Below, one piece after another: positions 9,426 through 17,052 of a DNA stretch of 64,000 bases. Under the pieces are notes generated by a model that saw only the letters and a list, made by a program, of their open reading frames with translations, made no database searches and had not been told where the DNA came from. Both the position numbers and the translations under genes were made by a program. Numbering within the stretch: position 1 is the first letter of the stretch; each line of letters starts with the position of its first letter. The stretch comes from Bradyrhizobium sp. BR 10289 (GTDB lineage Bacteria > Pseudomonadota > Alphaproteobacteria > Rhizobiales > Xanthobacteraceae), in NCBI RefSeq assembly GCF_019455385.1, contig NZ_JACOFR010000009.1, forward strand, positions 1-64,000, in the 5' to 3' direction.

Positions 9426-10580
9426 TCAGGTCGGCTTGCCGTCCCACAGCGCGAACTGGCCCTTGCGCACGACCAGCTCGGCGTTCATGGCGCCCTTGAC
9501 GCGGCGGGTCGCGACGTCGAACGTCGCGGTGCCGAAGATCACGCTCGGGACGTCCTTGACCTTGGCGAAGGCGTCACGGATCGCCTTGCGATCGGTGCCG
9601 CCGATCTTCACCACGGCGGCCGCCATGTTCATGGCGTCGTAGGCGTAGGCGTTGAAGGCGTCGGGCTCTTGCCCGTTGTACTTCTTCTTGAAGCCGGCGA
9701 TGAACTTCTGCACCTCGGGCCGCGGATCTTCCGGGAAGTAGCGCGTGCCGACATGAACGTCCTCGACCGCCTCGCCGCCGAGCTCCAGAAATTTTGGCGA
9801 GTAGACCGAGCTGGCGGCGCAGATCACCTGCTTGAGCCCGACCTGGCGGGCTTGCCGTGCGATCAGCGCGCCGTCGGAATAATAGGAGATCAGGATCAGG
9901 CCGTCAGGATTGGCGTCGCGGACGCGCACCAGGGTGGAACGGAAATCGCGCTCTTCGGCGATATAGCCTTCGGTGACCGCGATCTCGGCGCCGTATTCCT
10001 TGGCGGCGTTGACGAAATAATCGCGGCTGGTGCGGCCCCAATCGGTGTTGAGGTGCAGCACCGCGAGCTTCTTCAGGCCGAGGCGCTTGACGGCATAGGA
10101 CGCCAGCAACGGCTGCTCGTCGGCCTGACTGACCGAGGTGCTCCACATGAAGTCGCCGCCCTTGGTGAAATCAGGATGCGAATTGGTGAAGCCGAACTGC
10201 ACGAGGCCGGCGCGCTGATAGATCGGCGATGCCGCCATTGAAGCGGGGCTGGAGAAGTCGCCGAGCTCCAGCACGATGGCCGGATTGGAGACGAACTTCT
10301 GGGCGATCGCGACAGACTGCCGCGGGTCGCTCTGGCTGTCCTCGAATTGATAGGCGAGCTTGCGGCCGTTGATGCCGCCGGCAGCGTGGATCTCGTCAAG
10401 TGCGAGGTCAAAGCCCTGCTTCCATTGCGTGCCATATTGCGCGTTCGGTCCCGTGAGGGGGCCGCTGACGCCGAGCAGGATCGGCTCGGCATCCGCGAAG
10501 GCAGCGCGCGAGAAGGCTGCGCCAGCCATCATGGCGGCAAGCGAGCCCTTGACCAGGGTACGGCGATCGATGTTGCTCAT
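9426..10580 (-). CDS. periplasmic binding protein of the Liv-type importer
   Basis: About 384 residues from the ATG at 10580, which has GGAG six bases upstream; the ATG at 10592 lacks one. The N-terminus has RRTLVKGSLAAMMAGAAFSR (a Tat-like twin Arg, then a hydrophobic core) with likely cleavage near AFA-DA. The mature protein has the type I fold of Leu/Ile/Val-binding proteins: ILLGVSGPLTGPNAQYGTQW, GGINGRKL, FEDSQSDP and VLHLNTDWGRTS. It captures the substrate in the periplasm for LivHMGF. Because the cluster also encodes an FMN monooxygenase, an organic (possibly sulfur-containing) ligand is as likely as an amino acid; this is inference. Confidence 0.88.
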   Translation of the reverse strand: MSNIDRRTLVKGSLAAMMAGAAFSRAAFADAEPILLGVSGPLTGPNAQYGTQWKQGFDLALDEIHAAGGINGRKLAYQFEDSQSDPRQSVAIAQKFVSNPAIVLELGDFSSPASMAASPIYQRAGLVQFGFTNSHPDFTKGGDFMWSTSVSQADEQPLLASYAVKRLGLKKLAVLHLNTDWGRTSRDYFVNAAKEYGAEIAVTEGYIAEERDFRSTLVRVRDANPDGLILISYYSDGALIARQARQVGLKQVICAASSVYSPKFLELGGEAVEDVHVGTRYFPEDPRPEVQKFIAGFKKKYNGQEPDAFNAYAYDAMNMAAAVVKIGGTDRKAIRDAFAKVKDVPSVIFGTATFDVATRRVKGAMNAELVVRKGQFALWDGKPT

Positions 10581-10641
10581 GAAAGGCTCCATCCACTCAG
10601 GTGTTGAAACAAGGCAGCAAATCTTGTGCCGGTGAGACTGT

Positions 10642-11220
10642 CTATTTCGAGGGCTCGCCGAGCGACAGCATCAGCCGGTTCGCCCAGTTGAAGAACGAGG
10701 CGCCGTTGATGACATCGACGATCTCGGCATCGTCGAGACCGGCGCTGCGCAGCTCCTTGATGTTCTCGGGGCCGAACGCGATCGGCGTCGCGGCCAGCGC
10801 GACGGACGCCTTGACCACGGCATTCCAGCGCTCGCCGAGATCGGCCTTAATGCCCTCGTCGAGCAGCTTCTGCACGTCCTCGCGGCGCTTGGAATAGGTG
10901 CTGGCAAAGCGCGCGTGCACGGAGGCGCAATAGATGCAGCCATTGTAGCGCGAGGTCGCGGCCGCAGCTAACTCGCGCTCGGCGCGCGGCAGGCCGTCGG
11001 CTGTGTTGTAGAAGATATCCTTGTCGGTCTTGGTGCGGGCTTCCAGCACCTCGGGGTCGCGCACGAGGAGACGGAAATATTCCGACTTGGCGCGGGCGCG
11101 GTCGACGAGGCCGGCGAAATGCCGCTCGGTCAGCTCGGCCTCGGGCAGCGGCTCGATCCAGGAGACCCAGCCGAGCTCGTCCTGGGTGAAGACGACGGGG
11201 GAATTGACGGCGGCGCTCAT
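10642..11220 (-). CDS. AhpD-like alkylhydroperoxidase-domain protein
   Basis: A 192-residue protein with the redox-active AhpD core CIYCASVH (Cys95, Cys98, His102), preceded by RAERELAAAATSRYNG. The CxxC-His arrangement supplies electrons or reduces peroxides in AhpD. A dedicated N-terminal extension (FTQDELGWVSWIEPLPEAEL) matches what I recall of the Avi_7169-type family (TIGR04030). It is 15 bases downstream of the related Cys-less protein and 61 bases upstream of the binding-protein gene, so co-transcribed. It probably removes peroxide released by the flavin monooxygenase or acts on its product. Confidence 0.8.
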   Translation of the reverse strand: MSAAVNSPVVFTQDELGWVSWIEPLPEAELTERHFAGLVDRARAKSEYFRLLVRDPEVLEARTKTDKDIFYNTADGLPRAERELAAAATSRYNGCIYCASVHARFASTYSKRREDVQKLLDEGIKADLGERWNAVVKASVALAATPIAFGPENIKELRSAGLDDAEIVDVINGASFFNWANRLMLSLGEPSK

Positions 11221-11235
11221 GATTGCAGCCTCCTG

Positions 11236-11835
11236 TTAGCCGTTCACGGCTGCGAGCGTGCGCAGGCCCGTGACGACGCGGACCTGGAACGCCAGGAACG
11301 CGACGAGCTGTGAGAACGTGACGATGCCGGTGTTGGACCAGCCGGCGGCAAGCAGCGCCTTCATGTCGGTGGACGATGCGTCGCGCGGGCGAAACACCAG
11401 CAAATGCGCATGCTCGAGCGCCGCGACGAGGCGAGTGCCGAGAGCGGACTTGCTCGCCGCACCGACGCGGTAAATCAGACCAGCCGTATTCTCGACGGAC
11501 AGCGGACCGGCGGGATAAGAGCCATACGGCCCGGTTGTCCTGCCGCGCGCGATCTCGGCGTCGATCGCGTCCAGCAGGGCCGCGCCGCCCGCGCTCGCGG
11601 CGAGCTTGTCGCGGTAGAAGGTGGCAACGGGGGACTCGCCATGAAGCCCGGTCACGAAGGCCGCCACTGCCGCGCGCTCGAGCAGCGAGACATCGCTCGC
11701 GTCGATCGGCTCGAACAGCGCGAGATAGCTCTTCTGCGCGTTCTCGCGCGCCTGCAGGCGCCTGGCGCGGATGGCGTCCAGCGCCGATCCCGGCGCGATC
11801 CCGGCGAGCGTGTCGATGATGTCAGTCGTACTCAT
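11236..11835 (-). CDS. CMD-domain protein lacking cysteines
   Basis: A 199-residue helical protein of carboxymuconolactone-decarboxylase/AhpD-like type (LLERAAVAAFVTGLHGESPV, then WSNTGIVTFSQLVAFLAFQ near the C-terminus). It contains no cysteine at all, so unlike its downstream partner it cannot use the CxxC chemistry. From memory it resembles the Avi_7170-type CMD family (TIGR04029) that travels with the AhpD-like partner. It may form a hetero-complex with it. The gaps are 15 bases downstream and 28 bases upstream. Confidence 0.72.
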   Translation of the reverse strand: MSTTDIIDTLAGIAPGSALDAIRARRLQARENAQKSYLALFEPIDASDVSLLERAAVAAFVTGLHGESPVATFYRDKLAASAGGAALLDAIDAEIARGRTTGPYGSYPAGPLSVENTAGLIYRVGAASKSALGTRLVAALEHAHLLVFRPRDASSTDMKALLAAGWSNTGIVTFSQLVAFLAFQVRVVTGLRTLAAVNG

Positions 11836-11863
11836 CCTTCAGCCTCGTACAATTCCCTAAAGC

Positions 11864-12901
11864 CTAGCCCGCCAGCGCCACGTCGGCCTTCGCGGTCCGG
11901 GTCCAGCCCAGCGCTGGGGCGACCTTCTCCGCGACCAGCTCGATCGAGCGCAGCACGTAAGGATGCGGCGCATCGACCGAATGGACCTGGAAGACCAAGT
12001 CAGTCACCCGCTCCAGCGTCGCATCCGTGCGGAGCGAGGCGATGACCTCGTCAGCGCCGCCGACATGGGTGTCTAACGCCTTGATCATCTCCTCCAGCGT
12101 CTCGCCCGGAGGCAGGTGACCGCCCTTCATGAATTGCGGCAATGCGCGGCGCAAGCCGATGTCCGCAAGGCGCATCGCCTCGCGATGATCGTCGGCGACG
12201 AAGACGCTGCGCGAGGCCATGATGCGCGGCTCGGTGCCCGGCGGCAACGCCGCGAGATAGGCATCGATGATCGGGTTCTGGATCTCGGCGAGTGTCGCCT
12301 TCGGCGCATCCTTGGCGCGCGGCTGGGTGCGCGAGAGCAGGAGGCCATCGCCCGCCTTGCCGGCGCGGGCGCCGCCCGCGACCGAGAACGTCGCCTGCCA
12401 GATGCGCTTGTCCAGTTGCGGACGCTGCGGATAGAGCGTGTCGCCGCCGTCGAGCGGCTTGCCGGTCAGCGCCTTGCGCACGACGTCCAGATTACGCGCA
12501 AAGATCTCGTTGCGCTGGGTGCCGTCCAGGCCGAAGGCGGCAAAGGCCGACGGATTGCCGCCGGTGCCGACGCCGAGCTCGAAGCGGCCGCCACAGAGCA
12601 GATCAAGGACAGCTGCGTCCTCGGCGACCCGCACCGCGCTCTCCAGCGGCAGGGTGACGATGCCGGTGCCAAGGCGGATCCGCGAGGTCTGGGCTGCGAC
12701 ATAGCCGAGGAACGTGAAGGGCGACGGCAGGCCGCCTTCCCGCTCGTGGAAATGATGCTGCGCGATCCACGCGGAATCGAGCCCGGCCTTCTCGGCGCGC
12801 ACGATCTGCTCGGCCGCGAAGCGGTAGCGGTCCGCCGGCGGCGCCTCGTCGAGCAGCCGCGTGAAGAAGCCCAGGCGTTTCAGGTTTGCAAAGCGTTTCA
12901 T
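11864..12901 (-). CDS. luciferase-like FMN-dependent monooxygenase
   Basis: 345 residues from the ATG at 12901 with AGGGA at -5 to -9. It has the bacterial luciferase-like TIM barrel: AEKAGLDSAWIAQHHFHERE, TSRIRLGTGIVTLPLESAVR, AVLDLLCGGRFELGVGTGG. These fit the flavin-utilising LLM family, which oxidises organic substrates with O2 and FMNH2 supplied by a separate reductase; none is in the cluster. It probably belongs to the KPN_01858-type subgroup (TIGR04027, recalled not searched) found with the AhpD-like pair and ABC genes. The substrate is unknown. Confidence 0.85.
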   Translation of the reverse strand: MKRFANLKRLGFFTRLLDEAPPADRYRFAAEQIVRAEKAGLDSAWIAQHHFHEREGGLPSPFTFLGYVAAQTSRIRLGTGIVTLPLESAVRVAEDAAVLDLLCGGRFELGVGTGGNPSAFAAFGLDGTQRNEIFARNLDVVRKALTGKPLDGGDTLYPQRPQLDKRIWQATFSVAGGARAGKAGDGLLLSRTQPRAKDAPKATLAEIQNPIIDAYLAALPPGTEPRIMASRSVFVADDHREAMRLADIGLRRALPQFMKGGHLPPGETLEEMIKALDTHVGGADEVIASLRTDATLERVTDLVFQVHSVDAPHPYVLRSIELVAEKVAPALGWTRTAKADVALAG

Positions 12902-13045
12902 ACGATCCCTGTCGGGCGAGAATGGCCACGGAACCGATGATGTCGGCTGCCGTGGCCCGACACAAGCGGGCAATGCGCAAGGCTCATACGCAAGGCTGCC
13001 CGCCGGATCATCCCTCCCGCGCTGGACTCTGGCTGGGCAGAGTGC

Positions 13046-13828
13046 CTACCAGCTCGGCAGCACCGCGCCCTTGAACTTGGTCAGGACGAATTCCTTCACC
13101 TCAGGCGTGTGATAGCTGTCGACCAACACCTTGACCCAGGGCTTGTCCTTGTCGGCGGTCCGCACCGCGATCAAATTGACATAGGGACCCTTCGGGTCCT
13201 CGCGCAGGATCGGATCCTTGACCGGATCGAGGCCCGCCTGGGTTGCATAGTTGGTGTTGATCGCCGCTGCGTCGACGTCGTCGAGCGCCCGGGGCGCCTG
13301 CGCCGCATCGACCTCGATGAACTTCAGCTTCTTCGGATTCTCGGTGATGTCGAGCACCGTGGGCTTGAAGCCGGTGCCGTCCTTCAGCTTGATCACGCCC
13401 TTGTCGCGGAGCAGCAGCAGCACGCGGCCGCCATTGGTCGGATCGTTCGGGATCGAGACCTTGCCGCCCTCGGGAATGTCGGCGAACGCCTTGTGCTTCT
13501 TCGAATAGACGCCGATCGGGAAGTTCACGGTCAGAGCGACGGGCTCGATCTTGTAGCCGCGGTCGGCCTTCTGGTTGTCGAGATAGGGCTGGTTCTGGAA
13601 CGAATTGGCCTGGATCTCGCCGGCATCGAGCGCGGCGTTCGGCACGACGTAGTCGGAGAATTCGATCAGCTGGATGTCGAGGCCCTGCTTGGCCGCGATC
13701 GGCTTCACCGCCTCGAGAATCTGCGCATGCGGACCCGGCGTCACGCCGATCTTGATGGTCTCGGCAGAGCTTGCAGCCGACCAGGCGGCGAGCAGGGTCG
13801 CGAGGATCAGGGGAAGGCGAAACGACAT
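13046..13828 (-). CDS. NlpA/MetQ-family substrate-binding protein
   Basis: 260 residues from the ATG at 13828, chosen for GGAG six bases upstream and for the immediate signal peptide (MSFRLPLILATLLAAWSAAS, cleavage near SSA-ET). The mature part is the NlpA/MetQ fold: IKIGVTPGPHAQILEAVKPI, FSDYVVPNAALDAGEIQANS, FQNQPYLDNQ, VSIPNDPTNGGRVLLLLRDK. Unlike MetQ it has no lipobox cysteine, and no metN or metI lies beside it. It is the first gene of the monooxygenase cluster (144-base gap). It may deliver its ligand to an ABC permease elsewhere or to the Liv-type one. Confidence 0.85.
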   Translation of the reverse strand: MSFRLPLILATLLAAWSAASSAETIKIGVTPGPHAQILEAVKPIAAKQGLDIQLIEFSDYVVPNAALDAGEIQANSFQNQPYLDNQKADRGYKIEPVALTVNFPIGVYSKKHKAFADIPEGGKVSIPNDPTNGGRVLLLLRDKGVIKLKDGTGFKPTVLDITENPKKLKFIEVDAAQAPRALDDVDAAAINTNYATQAGLDPVKDPILREDPKGPYVNLIAVRTADKDKPWVKVLVDSYHTPEVKEFVLTKFKGAVLPSW

Positions 13829-14063
13829 CTTGGTCTCCATGGGCCGGCGGCAATGATTGGAACCGTATTCGCTTCTCCGCCTGATGAAATCAATGAAATG
13901 AAAATCCATAATGGCCGCGCGGGGCGGGCGACCTTTCTCCATTTGGCGCGGAAGAGGAAATGAACTCTTGGCGAGGGGGCACATCGCGCAAGCGTGACGC
14001 GCATCACGGCAAGGCGACGCGCGAGAAGAGAAATTGGCTGCAGCACAGCCAAGGAGAGTTGCC

Positions 14064-14450
14064 ATGACCGCCCTCGCCGCGCCAAAGCTCACGATCCGGA
14101 ACCGGCTCGAATGCTTCACCCTCTATGCCCTGTTCCAGGGCGTGCCGCTTTATTCCATCGTCGTGCTGATGATGAAGCTGATCGCCACCTCGGAAATCGT
14201 CGGCGAACGCTACGGCGCCAGCATCTTCATCGTGCTGGCGGCAACCTTCCATGGCCTCGCGATGATTTGCCTTGCGCCGAAATTCCCGCGCTTCTTCCGG
14301 CACAATCACACGCCTGTGTTCGACGACGCTACGCTGTCCTTCTCCGAAAAGATCACACGCTGGCTGGCCGAACCGAAGACCGCCGTGGAGCTGCTGACCA
14401 ATGTGATGCTGATGTCGGTGCTGGCAATCGGCGTCACCAGCATCAGATGA
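14064..14450 (+). CDS. small hypothetical membrane-associated protein
   Basis: 128 residues from the ATG at 14064, supported by AGGAGA about eight bases upstream. Hydrophobic segments are at about residues 22-40 (LYALFQGVPLYSIVVLMMKL), 50-68 (SIFIVLAATFHGLAMICLA) and at the C-terminus (LLTNVMLMSVLAIGVTSI), so it is probably a three-span inner-membrane protein. No family recognised. It is divergent from the monooxygenase cluster (235-base shared upstream region), and its stop abuts the convergent MATE gene with no spacer. Confidence 0.65.
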   Translation: MTALAAPKLTIRNRLECFTLYALFQGVPLYSIVVLMMKLIATSEIVGERYGASIFIVLAATFHGLAMICLAPKFPRFFRHNHTPVFDDATLSFSEKITRWLAEPKTAVELLTNVMLMSVLAIGVTSIR

Positions 14451-15893
14451 TTAGGCGGTCCGCCAGGTCGACGGTGACAGCATGATGAGGACGCAGATCG
14501 CGGCATAGGCGGCGAGCGATACTGTGACCATGGTGGCGACCCCTGCCATGCCCGCGCCAAAGCTTGCCACCGCGATCCAGCCGCCGCCGGCCGCGATCAG
14601 GATGCGTGCGACGGAAGACAAGAGCGGGCCCATGGCGCGGCCGGTGCCCTGGGCGGCGAAGGATGTGACAAAACCAAAGCCGAGCGCGGCATAGGCCGGC
14701 GCAACGATGCGCAGGTAAGTCATGCCCTCGCTCACCACTTCAGTGTCATGGCTGAACAGGTTGAGCCAGGCCGTCGGAAAGATCGCGACCAAGAGCCCGA
14801 TCGTTCCGGTCATGATCATGCCGGCGATGCCGCTGGTCCATCCGATCTTCCGCGCCCGCGCCGTCTGCCCGGCACCCATGTTGACGCCGACCATGGTCAG
14901 CGTCGCCGTGCTGATGCCGAACAGGAGCGGAATCATGATGTAGTCGAGCCGCGAGGCAATGCCGTAGCCGGCGAGCGCGGAGGTGCCGAACAACCCGACC
15001 GCGCCGGTGACGAGGATGACGGTGAGATTCGTGATCACCGCGTTGAGCGCGGTGGGAATGCCGACCTTCAGCATGTCGCCGAAGATCTTCGCGCGCAAGG
15101 GCACCAGATGCAGCCGCAGGCCGGTCGCGCCCGTTGCCATGTAACGCAGCAGGAACAGCATCGCCGCGCCGTAATAGAGACCGAAGGCAACGCCCGCGCC
15201 GCCGATGCCGAGCCGCGGGATCGGCCCGAACCCGAAAATCAGGGCCGGCGAGACCGGGATGGTCACGATGGCGCCAATCAGCGTCACCAGCGCGGGCACC
15301 TTGACATTGCCGGAGCCACGCAGCGCCGCGGCCTGGAGATTGACGATCCACACTGGAATGGCGCCGGCGAACAAATAGTTCGAATAGGTGATCGCGGCCG
15401 CGAGCGCGCCGTCGGTGCCGCCGAGGGCGCGATAGAGGTGCGGGCCGCCGAAAGTGACGCCCAGCGTGAACGCGCCGCCGGCAATGATCGCCAGCACCAC
15501 GGCATGAAGCAGCGCCGCCTCGGCGTCATCGCGGCGGCCGGCTCCGACCGCGCGCGCCACGGACGAAGCGACACCGGAGCCGAAGCCGCCATTCGACATC
15601 ATCGTCATCAGCATGAAGATCGGGAACACCAGAGCGGCGCCCGCCAGCGCATCGGTGCCGAGGAAGCCGACGTAATAGGCCTCGGCGATATTGACCGCGG
15701 TTTGCGCCACCAGGACCGTGACCGTCGGCGCGGCGAGGCGGAGCAAGGTGGGCAGGATCGGCGCCATCAGCAGCGCGGTCCGCCTCTGCTCGGCCGCATT
15801 CGGAGCGGCCGGAGTAGCCGGGCGAAGCGGCGCAGGACGGTGATCAATTGGCGTGGCGGACAGAGCCGGCGCGGCGGCATCCTCGACTGACAT
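14451..15893 (-). CDS. MATE-family multidrug/Na+ exporter
   Basis: About 480 residues from the ATG at 15893. After a Pro/Ala-rich N-terminal tail there are about twelve transmembrane segments with MATE features: LLRLAAPTVTVLVAQTAVN, GFGSGVASSVARAVGAGRRD, AALRGSGNVKVPA, GIPTALNAVITN and VGVNMGAGQTARARKIGW. It exports drugs or toxic metabolites by ion antiport. It is divergent from a TetR-type repressor, with two palindromic operators between them, so expression is probably inducible by a transported compound. Confidence 0.9.
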   Translation of the reverse strand: MSVEDAAAPALSATPIDHRPAPLRPATPAAPNAAEQRRTALLMAPILPTLLRLAAPTVTVLVAQTAVNIAEAYYVGFLGTDALAGAALVFPIFMLMTMMSNGGFGSGVASSVARAVGAGRRDDAEAALLHAVVLAIIAGGAFTLGVTFGGPHLYRALGGTDGALAAAITYSNYLFAGAIPVWIVNLQAAALRGSGNVKVPALVTLIGAIVTIPVSPALIFGFGPIPRLGIGGAGVAFGLYYGAAMLFLLRYMATGATGLRLHLVPLRAKIFGDMLKVGIPTALNAVITNLTVILVTGAVGLFGTSALAGYGIASRLDYIMIPLLFGISTATLTMVGVNMGAGQTARARKIGWTSGIAGMIMTGTIGLLVAIFPTAWLNLFSHDTEVVSEGMTYLRIVAPAYAALGFGFVTSFAAQGTGRAMGPLLSSVARILIAAGGGWIAVASFGAGMAGVATMVTVSLAAYAAICVLIMLSPSTWRTA

Positions 15894-15944
15894 GGGTTCG
15901 GCCCTCCGGTTCCCTGAAGGCACGGCCCGGTGACCGCCCCTTTG

Positions 15945-15979
15945 CATTATGGCCATAATGTATTATTATGATCATAATG
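15945..15979. promoter_or_regulatory. double palindromic operator between MATE and TetR genes
   Basis: CATTATGGCCATAATG at 15945-15960 is a perfect 16-bp palindrome. ATTATGATCATAAT at 15965-15978 is a perfect 14-bp palindrome with the same half-site (ATTATG/CATAAT), centred 19 bp away. The pair lies between the divergent MATE and TetR genes, as expected for an autoregulating TetR repressor that also controls the exporter. Confidence 0.85.
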
Positions 15980-16038
15980 CAATAGACCTGGCCTCACGAT
16001 TTTGTGGCCGGGGCATGCCGAGATCGCAGGAGGTGGGA

Positions 16039-16617
16039 TTGGCACGTTACGACAAGGGACACCGGGACGCGACGCGGCGGCACATTCTCGACGTCGCCTC
16101 GGCGCAATTCCGCGAGAGCGGCATCGCCGCGGTCGGCCTCGCCGGCATCATGACGGAGGCGGGCCTCACCAACGGCGCCTTCTACACGCATTTCGAATCC
16201 AAGGAGGATCTGGTGCGCGCGGTGCTGCTGGATGCGCTGGAGCGGCGCGAGCAGCGGCACAAGGACAATCTCGAAAACGGCGTCGCGCTCGAAACAGCGA
16301 TCCGCGACTATCTCTCGCCGCGCCACCGCGACCACGCCGGGAGCGGTTGCCCGACTGCGGCGCTGGTCTCCGAGATTGCGCGGCATCCGAAGGCGACGCG
16401 CGAAGCCTTCACCGGAAAGATGTCGGACATCCTCGCGTTGATGGCGGCGCAGCTTCCCGACGGTTCGGCTGCGGAGCGGCGGCGGCGCGCGATGTCGGCC
16501 TATGCGACCATGGTCGGCGCGCTGCAATTGTCGCGCGCGGTGAGCGACAGGAAATTGTCGGAAGAGATCCTGGAGAACGCGATCGAGGCAGCGCTCGCGC
16601 TTGCGAACGGGCGTTGA
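16039..16617 (+). CDS. TetR-family transcriptional repressor
   Basis: A 192-residue regulator read from a TTG at 16039, because AGGAGG (16028-16033) sits five bases before it. An in-frame ATG at 16015 has no ribosome site, and longer readings would run through the operators. The N-terminal HTH is clear: RRHILDVASAQFRESGIAAV, AGIMTEAGLTNGAFYTHFES, KEDLVRAVLLDALE. The C-terminal ligand domain includes GCPTAALVSEIAR. It most likely represses itself and the divergent MATE exporter through the two palindromes. Confidence 0.88.
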   Translation: MARYDKGHRDATRRHILDVASAQFRESGIAAVGLAGIMTEAGLTNGAFYTHFESKEDLVRAVLLDALERREQRHKDNLENGVALETAIRDYLSPRHRDHAGSGCPTAALVSEIARHPKATREAFTGKMSDILALMAAQLPDGSAAERRRRAMSAYATMVGALQLSRAVSDRKLSEEILENAIEAALALANGR

Positions 16618-17052
16618 TGCATTCGAGATCGACCGTCGCGCGGGACATCTTGCGGCCGCCCAAGTGTGGCCATTTCCAGGCCGCTGCAATGAATCTCTGG
16701 CCGGAGCAACACTACGAAACTTGAAGCGTATGCGGCGGCCGGGTTAGCGTTGCTTGCGGCCTTACAACTTCCCCAAGTTCGTTGAGCTCGCACTGGATCG
16801 CCGCCTGAATGTCTCAGGCGGCGATCCAGCACTGCCGCTACTAGAGCGAAATGAGTAAAGCTCTATCTGCGTTCGGGGTCACCTCTCCCCGAGGGGGAGA
16901 GGTCGGATTGCGCAGCAATCCGGGTGAGGGGCAGCGGCGTTCGGTGAGACTGTAACCCCTCACCCGGATCGCATCTTCGATGCGATCCGACCTCTCCCTA
17001 CGGGAGAGGTGATCTGAGCTCTCGGTTCGCACCGATTCAAACAAAGCTGCCT
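16618..17052. repeat. gene-free region with a composite palindromic repeat
   Basis: No gene seen. Between 16881 and 17010 is a highly ordered nested inverted repeat: hairpin ACCTCTCC...GGAGAGGT (16881-16903), hairpin CGGATTG...CAATCCG (16904-16922), GGTGAGGGG (16923-16931). The mirror series follows: CCCCTCACC (16956-16964), CGGATCGCATC...GATGCGATCCG (16965-16989) and ACCTCTCCC...GGGAGAGGT (16990-17010). The whole unit can fold into one long cruciform-like structure. Repeats of this CTCACCCGGAT type are recalled as common in Bradyrhizobium intergenic DNA. Confidence 0.7.

Noticed and set aside
13841..14000. possible SAM-II-type riboswitch before the MetQ-like gene
   Set aside because: The minus-strand leader was read for the SAM-II pseudoknot pattern and none was found; the gene is also probably not a methionine transporter component.
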